From Alphaproteobacteria bacterium (GTDB taxonomy: Bacteria; Pseudomonadota; Alphaproteobacteria; Micropepsales; Micropepsaceae), in contig JANYAR010000134.1 of the NCBI GenBank assembly GCA_025361185.1, positions 1 through 58,212 on the forward strand: a stretch of DNA of 58,212 nucleotides, in the 5' to 3' direction. Positions 14,639-23,775 of the stretch are shown piece after piece. Position 1 is the stretch's first letter; each line of letters opens with the position of its first letter. The notes below the pieces were generated by a model. That model had not been told where the DNA came from, made no database searches, and was given only the letters and a program-made list of their open reading frames with translations. The translations under genes and the position numbers were made by a program.

Positions 14639-15429
14639 GTCTTTCGCGGCGCGGAATCTTTCCGGCATTGGCCGGCGGTGTGCTGGCGAGTTCGGCCGGC
14701 GCCCAGCCCATGCCGCCGGGTGCAGACGACGACGACCCGCCCATGCCGCTGAAGCTTGTGATACTGGACATCGGCGGCACCATCATTGGCGACCATGGCG
14801 AGGTTCCGGATGCGATGCTGGGCGCCTTTACCCGTCACGGCCTCACCGTCACACCAGCCGAATTCAGCGAATGGCGCGGCGCCTCCAAGCGCGGGATGGT
14901 GCAGCATTTCGTGGCGCAGCGCGCGGCAAAAGGCGGTCAGGCCTTGATCGATGCGATCTATGCCGATTTCACCACCACCGTCTCCAAGGCCTATGAAAAT
15001 GTGCAGCCCATCGCGGGCGCTGAAAATGCAATCAAGGAATTGCAGGCGATGAAGCTGCTGCTGGCCACCACAACCGGCTTTGACCGCCCACTGACCACCG
15101 CCGTCCTGTCGCGCCTGGGTTGGCAGCACTACTTCGTCGCCAGCATCACCAGCGATGACGTGATCGATGGCCGGCCGGCGCCTTACATGTTGTTTCGCGC
15201 CATGGAAGCTGCCCATGTCAACGAAACCGCCCAGGTGATAGCCGTGGGCGACACGCCGCTGGACCTGCAGGCCGCCAACAATGGCGGGATGGGCGCGTCG
15301 ATCGGGGTTTTTTCCGGGGCCGCGACAGAAGACCGCTTGCGCAAAGAGCGCAACAGCGGCGTCCTGCCCAGCGTGGCGGCCTTGCCGGATCTGATCAAAC
15401 GGGGACTGCCGCTCTCGCACTGCCGCTAA
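14635..15429 (+). CDS. HAD-superfamily hydrolase with an N-terminal export-like segment
   Basis: 264 residues. The HAD core has motif I as DIGGT, motif II around ATTTGFDR, and motif III/IV in AVGDTPLDLQAANNGG. In motif I the second aspartate of the usual DxD is a glycine, as in phosphonatase-type members (DMAGT), so it resembles the phosphonoacetaldehyde hydrolase branch rather than classic phosphatases. The first 22 residues (SRRGIFPALAGGVLASSAGAQ) look like a twin-arginine signal, unusual for this family; the alternative is an internal start near MPLKLVI. Coupled to the denD-like gene by an ATGA overlap. Confidence 0.82.
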   Translation: MSLSRRGIFPALAGGVLASSAGAQPMPPGADDDDPPMPLKLVILDIGGTIIGDHGEVPDAMLGAFTRHGLTVTPAEFSEWRGASKRGMVQHFVAQRAAKGGQALIDAIYADFTTTVSKAYENVQPIAGAENAIKELQAMKLLLATTTGFDRPLTTAVLSRLGWQHYFVASITSDDVIDGRPAPYMLFRAMEAAHVNETAQVIAVGDTPLDLQAANNGGMGASIGVFSGAATEDRLRKERNSGVLPSVAALPDLIKRGLPLSHCR

Positions 15430-15449
15430 GAGACGCTGGCGCAAACATA

Positions 15450-17327
15450 ATGGGGCTTTCGATGAAGACGTTAGTGATCGGCCTGATGGCCACATGTCTC
15501 TGCAGCGCCCTGGCCGCGGCCGCGCCCGGCGCCCTCTCTGCGAATGATTGGGCGTCCTATGGCCATGATGCCGGCGGCGGGCGTTTCTCACCCCTGACCC
15601 AGATCACGCCCGACAATGTGAGCAAGCTTGGCGTGGCCTGGACCTATCACATGAATCCCGCGCCCCAGATCAAGGGCAGCCGCGTGCCGACCTCCACCAC
15701 CACGCCGCTGGAGGTGGACGGGCTGCTTTATCTGGGAACACCTTATGGCCGGGTGGTGGCGCTGGATTCCGCGACGGGCAAGCAGGTCTGGGCTTACGAA
15801 CTTCCCGGCAGCGACCAGCCGCCCTTTCGCGGGTTGGGATACTGGCCGGGCGATGGAAAAATGGCGCCGCGCATCATCTTCGGCAGCGCGCAGGGAAAGC
15901 TGATCGCACTGGACGCCAAAACCGGCGCACCGGCAAAAGGCTTCGGCGACAATGGCATCGTCGAAACCAAGACGCCGGAAATCATGAACGGGCTGCCAGG
16001 CGCCTATTACGGCTATTCCTCGCCGCCCGACATCTACAAGAACCTCGCCATCATCGGCAGCCGGGTGCAGGAAGCGCCCTCCAAGGGCGCATCCGGCGAT
16101 GTGCGCGCCTGGGATGTGGTGACCGGCAAGCTGGTCTGGACGTTTCATTCCATCCCCCGTCCGAGCGAGAAATTCCATGAGACTTGGGAAGATGACGGCT
16201 GGAAGCAGCGTTCCGGCGTCAATGTCTGGAACATGCTGACCGTCGATGCCCAGCGCGGCATCGCCTATCTGCCGTTCGGCGCGCCGACCTTCGACCGCTA
16301 TGGCGGCGATCACAAGGGCGCCAATCTGTTCAGCGACAGCCTGGTCGCGGTGGATGCCAGCACCGGAAAATATCTGTGGCACTTCCAGGTCACGCACCAC
16401 GACATCTGGGACTATGACCTGGACACTCCGCCGGTGCTGCTGGACGTCAAGAAAGATGGCAAGACGATTCCGGCGGTGGCGGCGATGAACAAGAGCGCGC
16501 TGCTGTTCATCCTCAACCGCGTCACCGGCGAGCCGATCTTCGGCGTTACCGAAACGCCGGTGCCGCCGTCACCGGTCGCCGGCGAAACAGCCTGGCCCAC
16601 CCAGCCGATCCCCAACAAACCGCCGCAACTGGCGCGCAACAGTTTCGATCTCAGCGAAATCGCCGATCTGACGCCGGAACACCGCGCCGTCTGCCAGGCG
16701 ATGATCGACAAGGATCATCTGACGGGCTCTAAACGCTTCGAGCCCATTCCCGCCGATCACGGCATCATCCGCTTTCCCGGCGGCGAAGGCGGTCCGGAAT
16801 GGGCGGGCGGCGCCTTCGATCCCACGCTTGGTCTGTTCATCGTCAACACCAACAATTTCGGCTACATCGAAAAACTGGTGAAAGGCAGTGACGGCGAGTG
16901 GAACATGACGTCGGGACGCTTCGTCGATCCCAAGACGCGGCTTTATTGCCAGGCGCCGCCCTGGGGCATGCTCACCGCCGTCAACGTCAATAGCGGCGAC
17001 ATCGCCTGGCAGGTGAATCTGGGCATCTCTGATCTGTTGCCCGAAGGCAAAAAGAACACCGGGCGTCCCAGCAATGGCGGGCCTATACTCACCGCCGGCG
17101 GCGTCACTTTCATCGGCGGCACCGACGACCACCGCTTCCGCGCCTTCGACAGCAAGACTGGCAAGGAACTGTGGACCTACACCCTCGATTATTCCGCTCA
17201 TGCCACGCCCATCACCTATCAGGGCAAGGACAAGCGGCAATATGTGGCGATCGTAGCCACCGGTGGGTCCTATCTCGCCAGTCCGGCCGGCGGCGACAGT
17301 TTGGTGGTATTCGCGCTGCCGAAATAA
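15450..17327 (+). CDS. PQQ-dependent (quinoprotein) dehydrogenase, periplasmic
   Basis: 625 residues; a second possible start is ATG 15462 (MKTLVIGLM). After the signal peptide the protein is an eight-bladed quinoprotein propeller: DWASYGHDAGGGRFSPLTQI opens it, and Trp-docking repeats of the type VWAYELPG, LVWTFHSIP and LWHFQVTHHDIWDYD recur. It corresponds to the soluble part of the membrane glucose dehydrogenase family without the five N-terminal membrane helices. PQQ binding and electron delivery to the respiratory chain follow from the family. No pqq biosynthesis genes are in the window. Substrate unknown, probably a sugar or polyol. It ends 1 nt from a convergent gene. Confidence 0.9.
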   Translation: MGLSMKTLVIGLMATCLCSALAAAAPGALSANDWASYGHDAGGGRFSPLTQITPDNVSKLGVAWTYHMNPAPQIKGSRVPTSTTTPLEVDGLLYLGTPYGRVVALDSATGKQVWAYELPGSDQPPFRGLGYWPGDGKMAPRIIFGSAQGKLIALDAKTGAPAKGFGDNGIVETKTPEIMNGLPGAYYGYSSPPDIYKNLAIIGSRVQEAPSKGASGDVRAWDVVTGKLVWTFHSIPRPSEKFHETWEDDGWKQRSGVNVWNMLTVDAQRGIAYLPFGAPTFDRYGGDHKGANLFSDSLVAVDASTGKYLWHFQVTHHDIWDYDLDTPPVLLDVKKDGKTIPAVAAMNKSALLFILNRVTGEPIFGVTETPVPPSPVAGETAWPTQPIPNKPPQLARNSFDLSEIADLTPEHRAVCQAMIDKDHLTGSKRFEPIPADHGIIRFPGGEGGPEWAGGAFDPTLGLFIVNTNNFGYIEKLVKGSDGEWNMTSGRFVDPKTRLYCQAPPWGMLTAVNVNSGDIAWQVNLGISDLLPEGKKNTGRPSNGGPILTAGGVTFIGGTDDHRFRAFDSKTGKELWTYTLDYSAHATPITYQGKDKRQYVAIVATGGSYLASPAGGDSLVVFALPK

Positions 17328-17328
17328 C

Positions 17329-17868
17329 TTACCGGTACGTCAGGTCGTCCACTCGCCCAAGATCGGTGTTGAGCACGCCCAGCGTAACCACGGCGAAGGT
17401 CAGCACTTCGGTGCCTTTTTCCAGATGGCCCGAGACGGTCGTGCCCTTGTTGTCGCCCAGCGCCAGGATGATGTGGGCGTGGATGACGCCGTTCACGACA
17501 TAGCCGTTCATGCCGATAAAGTCGGCTGGCGTATTGGGGGCGCTCACAAACATGTCGGGCACCGGATAGTTGCGGCCGGTGACATTATGAAAGCGGTAGC
17601 CGCGCACCGAACCGATGCCGGACAGGATCACCGCGTTCTTGATGTTCTGCGCCTTGACCTGCTTTTCCATTTCGGTAAGCAGGTCGGTCTTGTTTTTCGC
17701 CCGCAGCACCAGGACGCGGTCGAAGCGCCCGGTCAGGACATAGGAATCGGGCACCTTGGGATCGTTGGGGCGCGCATCTTCCGGCGTCGCGGGATGGCGC
17801 GCGATCTGGGCTGTTGCGGCAAGCGGCAGCGACAGCAACAGTACGGCGAGAGCAGCGAAAAGCTTCAT
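17329..17868 (-). CDS. Secreted PCC/DUF296-domain protein
   Basis: 179 residues with a Sec signal peptide (MKLFAALAVLLLSLPLAATAQ). The mature part is one PCC (DUF296) domain: RVLVLRAKNKTDLL, the central ILSGIGSVRGYRFHN and the metal-site region HAHIILALGDN...VSGHLEKGTEV. Cytosolic PCC proteins bind metal as trimers, and plants fuse the domain to AT-hooks; secreted single-domain forms are rarely described. It converges on the PQQ dehydrogenase gene with a 1-nt gap. Function unknown. Confidence 0.85.
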   Translation of the reverse strand: MKLFAALAVLLLSLPLAATAQIARHPATPEDARPNDPKVPDSYVLTGRFDRVLVLRAKNKTDLLTEMEKQVKAQNIKNAVILSGIGSVRGYRFHNVTGRNYPVPDMFVSAPNTPADFIGMNGYVVNGVIHAHIILALGDNKGTTVSGHLEKGTEVLTFAVVTLGVLNTDLGRVDDLTYR

Positions 17869-17932
17869 GGTGTCCCCCTATTTTCTTGGCGGGGGGCAGG
17901 TTAGCCGAAAAAACCGGCGCCGGGATAGAAAC

Positions 17933-18082
17933 TCAGCTGAACAGCCGGATCACGCCATAGACGAGTCCGAACAGGACCACGAAAAAGCCCGTGACGATGA
18001 CGACCGACACCCAGAAGGGAAAGGCGCCGCCGCCATTGGCCAGCTTGGTCTCTTCCTTGCCTTGAACGTCCGCGGTTGCCAT
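17933..18082 (-). CDS. Small single-span membrane protein (49 aa)
   Basis: A 49-codon gene with GGAGA at a good distance from the ATG. The product has a hydrophilic N-terminus (MATADVQGKEETKLANGGG) and one membrane helix (WVSVVIVTGFFVVLFGLVYGVI) ending RLFS. It lies 71 nt downstream of thyA on the same strand, where many bacteria carry folA instead. Too short for confident family assignment; it resembles small respiratory-complex or assembly accessory subunits only in shape. Confidence 0.75.
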   Translation of the reverse strand: MATADVQGKEETKLANGGGAFPFWVSVVIVTGFFVVLFGLVYGVIRLFS

Positions 18083-18153
18083 GGAAAGTCTCCTATGGCC
18101 GGTCTTTTAAGCCTGGCCGGGGCTTTGTCAATTACCGCGTCAAACGTGCGGTT

Positions 18154-18948
18154 CTAGACGGCTATCGGTGCCTTGATCCCGGCATGGGCCTGGTAATTTT
18201 CCAGGGTGAAATCCTCATACTGGAAGGCGAAAATGTCCTTCACGCTCCGGTTCAGCTTCATGACCGGCAGCGGATAAGGCTTGCGGGACAGCTGTTCATC
18301 CGCCTGATCCAGATGGTTCAGGTAAAGATGGGCGTCGCCGAAACTGTGCACGAATTCGCCCACTTTCAATTCCGTCACCTGCGCCACCATCAGGGTGAGC
18401 AGCGCATAGGAGGCGATGTTGAACGGCACGCCCAGGAAAATATCGGCGGATCGCTGATAAAGCTGGCAGGAGAGCTTGCCGTCCGCGACATAGAACTGGA
18501 ACAGGCAGTGACAGGGCGGCAGCGCCATCTTGGGCACATCCGCCGGATTCCACGCCGTCACGATCAGCCGCCGCGAGTCCGGATTGGTCTTGATGTCGCG
18601 GATCAGATTGGCGATCTGGTCGATGGTGCCATCCCTACCAGTCGGCCAGCTGCGCCATTGATGGCCATAGACCGGGCCCAACTCGCCATTGGTATCGGCC
18701 CATTCGTCCCAGATGGTGACACCATGTTCCTGCAGCCAGCGCACATTGGTCTCGCCGCGCAGGAACCATAAGAGCTCATAGATGATGGATTTCAGATGCA
18801 CCTTCTTGGTGGTGACCAGCGGAAAACCGTCCGCCAGATTGAAGCGCATCTGATGGCCGAAGATGGAGCGCGTGCCGGTGCCGGTGCGGTCGCGCTTTTC
18901 CACGCCCGTGTCGCGGACCAGCCTGAGAAGATCGAGATATTGCTGCAT
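18154..18948 (-). CDS. thyA: Thymidylate synthase
   Basis: 264 residues, the standard short bacterial form. It converts dUMP to dTMP using methylene-tetrahydrofolate. Visible signatures: [11 protein letters not shown] near the N-terminus, the active-site cysteine in [12 protein letters not shown], the phosphate-binding arginines in [12 protein letters not shown], and the C-terminal IKAPIAV tail. The start ATG is the first in a conserved MQQYLDLLR. No dihydrofolate reductase gene follows within the window. Confidence 0.98.
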   Translation of the reverse strand: MQQYLDLLRLVRDTGVEKRDRTGTGTRSIFGHQMRFNLADGFPLVTTKKVHLKSIIYELLWFLRGETNVRWLQEHGVTIWDEWADTNGELGPVYGHQWRSWPTGRDGTIDQIANLIRDIKTNPDSRRLIVTAWNPADVPKMALPPCHCLFQFYVADGKLSCQLYQRSADIFLGVPFNIASYALLTLMVAQVTELKVGEFVHSFGDAHLYLNHLDQADEQLSRKPYPLPVMKLNRSVKDIFAFQYEDFTLENYQAHAGIKAPIAV

Positions 18949-18998
18949 GGGAAAATTCTAGAGGATTCGGACCTGGGCTTCACCCTTTTAGAATAGCC

Positions 18999-19436
18999 CT
19001 AGAATGGCAGGGACTTTAGGTCCGGTTCCAGCCATTGCCGCCGCGCCGCCACCGACATCAGCCGATCGCGCGACCAATATTCCAGCAGCCAGTTGGGATT
19101 GGCCAGGCCGGACGACATCAAGGCATTGACGATGCGCCAGACCGGCATGTCGGCGGGATAGGCATCGAGCACGCCGCGCGCCGCCCGCAGCGAGGCCTGG
19201 GTGATGGTTTCGTGATAGCCGCCGTTGTCGTCGTTCACCCGGCCCACGGATTCGTTATAGGCGCGGATCAGCCCCGGCATGGCGCGCGCCGCGTCCAGAT
19301 TCGGGCGATAGCGCATCAGCCACAGGGCGGCGGCGAAATGGGCGCCATGGGTCCATTCCGCCCTGGGCAGGCTGCAGGCGGCCAAACCCTCACCAATGCG
19401 GATGATTTCGGCTTCGTTGTTGAAAATTGCTTTCAT
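18999..19436 (-). CDS. Hypothetical protein, 145 aa
   Basis: I start at MKAIFNNEAE (19436) rather than 19472, because the extra residues are poor. The protein is helical and rich in W, H and R: EWTHGAHFAAALWLMRY, YNESVGRVNDDNGGYHETIT, PVWRIVNALMSSGLANPNWLLEYWSRDRL. The two histidine-rich pieces (THGAHF and GGYHETI) could form a metal or active site. No signal peptide. I recognise the pattern as a conserved alphaproteobacterial protein of unknown function but cannot name a family. It is followed after 50 nt by thyA. Confidence 0.75.
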   Translation of the reverse strand: MKAIFNNEAEIIRIGEGLAACSLPRAEWTHGAHFAAALWLMRYRPNLDAARAMPGLIRAYNESVGRVNDDNGGYHETITQASLRAARGVLDAYPADMPVWRIVNALMSSGLANPNWLLEYWSRDRLMSVAARRQWLEPDLKSLPF

Positions 19437-19486
19437 TTTCCACGCGTTGCCCGCCAAGCGCCTGAGAGTCAAGAAACTTTGTGGCC

Positions 19487-19515
19487 TTCAATTGTTAAGG
19501 GTGAGCGCCTATATT
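19487..19515 (+). promoter_or_regulatory. Candidate ssrA promoter
   Basis: TTCAAT (19487-19492), a 17-bp spacer and TATATT (19510-19515) lie directly before the tmRNA acceptor piece, giving a start near 19522. Strong-looking -10; sequence match only. Confidence 0.45.
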
Positions 19516-19516
19516 A

Positions 19517-19811
19517 GGGGGGTCATCCGGGCTTGCCCGGGCGACTATGGCGATAAACGACTGTGTAATAAGCAGCCCGGACCCGGGGGCGGTACCCGGC
19601 GCCTCCACCACAAGCCCACTTTGGAAGTGGGTTTCTGTGGGGGCGAAACAGGATCGACGGATGTGTAAAGACTGTTCTTTTGCCCGGTATGGTTCCGCCG
19701 TCATCGGACTATTGTTTAGGTGCCAACGATAATGAAATGGCCCTCGCTGCCTAACTTCGGTTAGCCAAGCGCGGTTTCGGGAAGTGCACCGGGCAACAGA
19801 AGCACTTCCCA
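19517..19811 (+). ncRNA. ssrA: tmRNA, circularly permuted two-piece form
   Basis: The acceptor half comes first and ends with CGCCTCCACCA (CCA at 19608-19610); its T-arm GGTACCC is just before. A short spacer with a hairpin (GCCCACTT/AAGTGGGT) follows, then the coding half starts GGGGGCGAAACAGGATCGAC at 19639. GGGGGCG pairs with CGCCTCC to rebuild the acceptor stem. The tag frame starts at GCC 19722 and ends at TAA 19752, giving ANDNEMALAA, so the full tag after the charged alanine is AANDNEMALAA. A GGGAAGTGC/GCACTTCCC stem (19779-19810) closes the coding half. This permutation is the hallmark of alphaproteobacterial ssrA. Exact 5' and 3' ends are estimated. Confidence 0.93.
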
Positions 19812-19961
19812 CTTTATCGCCTGCCCTTTATGCGCAGCGAGATCAAGGCCTTGCCGGCTTCGATTTTTGGTCGCATTTGCGTCAAAAAAGGCCTTCGCAG
19901 GCCAGCCCACCCGCTCAGCGCAATTGACTCCGGGGGCGCGGCGCTTAGTCTCCGGAGCCCT

Positions 19962-20483
19962 ATGGCGAAAGACTTTATCGGCTATCAGGCTCTGACGGAT
20001 TCCGCGCTGCTTGGCGTGGTGCGCGACGCGTTGCGGCGCATCGAGAAGTCCGGCCTGATCGGCGCGCATCATTTCTATCTCACCTTCAAGACCCATGCCG
20101 AAGGCGTGGACATTCCCGAATTCCTCAAGGAACAATATCCCGACGAAATGACCATCATCATCCAGCACCAATATTGGGCGCTGAAGGTGAAGGAGGATTA
20201 TTTCGAAGTGACGCTGACCTTCAAGAAATTGCCGGCGCCGCTGCACATTCCCTTCAATGCGCTCACCGCCTTTTTCGATCCCGGCGTGCAGTTCGGCCTG
20301 CAATTCCGCGCCGAGGGTGACGGCGCGCCCAAGCCCGCCACCGGGCCGGTGATGGTGCCGGATGCCCAGCCGGAAAAGGCCGAAGAGCCCGAGCCCGCCA
20401 ATCCCGCCGCGGTTGCCGAAAAGGCTGGCGAAAAACCCGCCCCCGGCGAAGTGGTGAGCCTGGATTCTTTTCGCAAGAAATAA
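19962..20483 (+). CDS. sspB: ClpXP adaptor protein SspB
   Basis: 173 residues from ATG 19962 (MAKDFIGYQA), with CGGAG just upstream. The body (1-115) is the SspB substrate-binding domain of the alphaproteobacterial type: EKSGLIGAHHFYLTF, IPEFLKEQYPDEMTIIIQHQYW, IPFNALTAFFDPGVQFGLQF. A linker rich in A, E, P and K follows, and the last residues VVSLDSFRKK form the conserved ClpX-docking tail. SspB tethers ssrA-tagged proteins to ClpXP. Its gene lies 150 nt after the tmRNA, placing tag and adaptor side by side. Confidence 0.95.
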   Translation: MAKDFIGYQALTDSALLGVVRDALRRIEKSGLIGAHHFYLTFKTHAEGVDIPEFLKEQYPDEMTIIIQHQYWALKVKEDYFEVTLTFKKLPAPLHIPFNALTAFFDPGVQFGLQFRAEGDGAPKPATGPVMVPDAQPEKAEEPEPANPAAVAEKAGEKPAPGEVVSLDSFRKK

Positions 20484-20516
20484 TGGGCCGCAAAACCATT
20501 TCGAAAGACGCTTTTC

Positions 20517-21908
<1,392 letters not shown>

Positions 21909-21927
21909 CGCCTCTTTTCGGGACGAA

Positions 21928-22650
21928 ATGAGCACCCAGCGCATTATTCCGGCGCCCGGCCATTACATCATCCGGGACACCAACACCGGCAAAGTGTCCT
22001 ACTGGCAGAATGAATATCACCAGAGCGCCGGCGACGCGCGCGGCGTCAGTGCCGCCGACTATATCCACGCCATGTATTTCTTCCTGATGCAGGCGCAGTC
22101 CAAGGATGTGCTGATGATCGGCTGCGGCGGCGGCACCTTGGCCACCATGCTGCATCGCTCGGGCGTCAAAGTGACGGTGGTGGACCTGCACCGGCTTTCC
22201 ATCGACATCGCGCGCGACTATTTTCACATGCCGGCGGATATCGAATGTCATGCCGCCGACGGCATCGCCTATCTGAAAAAGCACCGCCGCCGCCATGACG
22301 CCATTGTGCTGGACGCCTTTGGGATGCGCGGCATGCCGGAAAAGTTCAAGACACCGGCCTTCTTCGCCCTGGCAAAATCACGGCTGAAACTGCGCGGTTC
22401 GCTGTTCCTGATGAATGTGATCGTGGATGACGATGACGACACTACGCCCGACGATCTGGTGCGCGCCCTGCGCAAGCAGTGGGGCAAGGTGCGGCTGCTG
22501 GATACCGATGGCTGGGTGGAGCGCAATGCCGTGATCGCGGCAGGCAGCGTCACGAAACTGAAAAAGCCGCTTGTGCTGATGCCGCCATCACCCGGCGCCG
22601 CCAAGCTGGCGCGGGAACTGGCTATTCTGGACTGGAGGCCGATAAGATGA
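21928..22650 (+). CDS. Spermidine-synthase-like methyltransferase-fold protein
   Basis: 240 residues with a Rossmann methyltransferase core: DVLMIGCGGGTLATMLHRSG (SAM-type glycine loop), VVDLHRLSIDIARDYF (acidic strand end), HDAIVLDAFG. The arrangement, with YWQNEYHQSAGD near the N-terminus and DAF after the sixth strand, is that of spermidine/polyamine synthases and their relatives, but the usual putrescine site is not evident. Coupled to the next gene by an ATGA overlap. Cytosolic. Substrate unknown. Confidence 0.8.
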   Translation: MSTQRIIPAPGHYIIRDTNTGKVSYWQNEYHQSAGDARGVSAADYIHAMYFFLMQAQSKDVLMIGCGGGTLATMLHRSGVKVTVVDLHRLSIDIARDYFHMPADIECHAADGIAYLKKHRRRHDAIVLDAFGMRGMPEKFKTPAFFALAKSRLKLRGSLFLMNVIVDDDDDTTPDDLVRALRKQWGKVRLLDTDGWVERNAVIAAGSVTKLKKPLVLMPPSPGAAKLARELAILDWRPIR

Positions 22651-22850
22651 GCCTCAAGAAGCGCTCCTTCTCGCTTGCGGGCCATCGCACCAGCGTGGCA
22701 CTGGAGGGTGAATTCTGGGCGGTGATCGACGGTTGCGCTGCGCGTGACGGCATCAGTCTTGCCGCGCTGGTGGCTAAAATTGATGCAGGGCGCGGCGAGA
22801 AGCCGCTGGCCAGCGCCTTGCGCCTTTACGCCTTGGCCGCCAGGCAATAG
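22647..22850 (+). CDS. Ribbon-helix-helix protein (RHH_4 type), 67 aa
   Basis: A 67-residue protein starting MSLKKRSFSLAGHRTSVALEGEFW. The strand RTSVALE and helices EFWAVIDGCAARDG and LAALVAKIDAG fit the RHH_4 family, typically found near sspB, fumC and DUF4169 genes in Alphaproteobacteria. Start overlaps the methyltransferase stop by 4 nt. Presumed DNA-binding regulator; targets unknown. Confidence 0.85.
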   Translation: MSLKKRSFSLAGHRTSVALEGEFWAVIDGCAARDGISLAALVAKIDAGRGEKPLASALRLYALAARQ

Positions 22851-22876
22851 CCTTCTTCCCTGACAGGAAAATCCTC

Positions 22877-23476
22877 ATGCTCACGCTCTATCACCACCCC
22901 CGCACCCGCTCCAGCCGCTTCATCTTCCTGCTGGAAGAACTGGGCGCGCCCTACGAAATCCACCGTATCGCTAATCTGCGCCATGCCGACGGTAGCGGCG
23001 GGGTGGATCCGGAAAATCCCCATCCCCATGGCAAGTCGCCAGCCCTGAAGGATGGCGACGCGCTGGTGTGGGAATCCTCCGCCATCGCGCTTTATCTCAC
23101 CGACAAGTTCACCCAGAACGGCATTGGCCCGCTGGTGGGCGATGCCAAGCGCGGCGCCTATGTCAGTTGGCTGGCCTATTACGCAGGCGTGATGGAGCCG
23201 GCCTGGATGAGCGCCTATATGAAATGGGAAATTCCGCGCGGCACCGCCGGATGGGTCAAGACCAGCGAGGTGATGGAATTCGTCAACGCCACTCTGGAAA
23301 AGGGCCCCTATATCCTGGGCGAAAAGTTCAGCGCCGCGGACATATTGATCGCCACCACTTTCAAGATGTTCATGGGCTCGCCGCTGCTGGAAAAGACCGC
23401 GCTGCTGGAAGGCTATGTGAACCGCGTCACCGCCCGCCCCGCCTATGCCCGCGCCCAGGCCAAGGAAAATGGCTAG
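22877..23476 (+). CDS. Glutathione S-transferase family protein
   Basis: 199 residues. The thioredoxin-fold N-terminal domain (YHHPRTRSSRFIFLLEELG, then SPALKDGDALVWESSAI with the glutathione gamma-glutamyl-binding ES) is followed by an all-helical C-terminal domain (GPYILGEKFSAADILIATTF carries the conserved N-capping box with its aspartate). Likely cytosolic, conjugating or isomerising small electrophiles. The DUF4169 gene starts immediately after its stop. Confidence 0.92.
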   Translation: MLTLYHHPRTRSSRFIFLLEELGAPYEIHRIANLRHADGSGGVDPENPHPHGKSPALKDGDALVWESSAIALYLTDKFTQNGIGPLVGDAKRGAYVSWLAYYAGVMEPAWMSAYMKWEIPRGTAGWVKTSEVMEFVNATLEKGPYILGEKFSAADILIATTFKMFMGSPLLEKTALLEGYVNRVTARPAYARAQAKENG

Positions 23477-23662
23477 ATGGCGGAACTCATAAACCTGCGC
23501 CAGGCGCGCAAGGCCAAGGCCAAAGCGCAAAAGGAAAAAGCGGCGGACGCCAACCGCATCCTGCATGGCACGCCCAAAGTGGTGCGGAATTTGGCCGAAG
23601 CGCGGAAAGACAAGGCGGAACAACGCCTGGCAGGCCACAAGCTGGAAGACGACCAGAAATAG
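23477..23662 (+). CDS. DUF4169 family protein
   Basis: 61 residues: MAELINLRQARKAKAKAQKEKAA, then NRILHGTPK and a lysine- and alanine-rich helix with RKDKAEQRLAGHKLE. The N-terminal INLRQARK and the NRxxHGRTK-like motif are typical of this small alphaproteobacterial family, whose role is unknown. The ATG directly follows the GST stop codon. Confidence 0.9.
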   Translation: MAELINLRQARKAKAKAQKEKAADANRILHGTPKVVRNLAEARKDKAEQRLAGHKLEDDQK

Positions 23663-23674
23663 GCGCGTAGGCGG

Positions 23675-23695
23675 TTCCTAGCGACAGCGTAGGGA
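23675..23695. repeat. Intergenic hairpin with GCGACAGCG loop
   Basis: TTCCTA-GCGACAGCG-TAGGGA: a 6-bp stem (one wobble) around the 9-nt loop. The same loop sequence, or its complement, sits between different stems at 4034-4056, 4614-4636 and 58092-58124. It lies just past the DUF4169 stop. Confidence 0.6.
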
Positions 23696-23732
23696 CGAGC
23701 GCCCAGAAATAAGTGGGATTCCCGGCCCCCGC

Positions 23733-23747
23733 GTTCTAAAATCGTTC
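23733..23747 (+). promoter_or_regulatory. Candidate LexA (SOS) box upstream of the helicase gene
   Basis: GTTC-TAAAATC-GTTC fits the alphaproteobacterial LexA site GTTC-N7-GTTC exactly, with the AT-rich spacer usual for real sites. It ends 28 nt before the ATG of the UvrD-type helicase, a class of gene often in the SOS regulon. Confidence 0.7.
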
Positions 23748-23775
23748 TCATGTCCCCAGATTCCCGAAAATTCCC

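Noticed and set aside
19830..19961. N-terminal extension of SspB
   Set aside because: The family starts at MAKDF-like sequence, and the extension lies in the tmRNA trailer; ATG 19962 has a proper ribosome-binding site.
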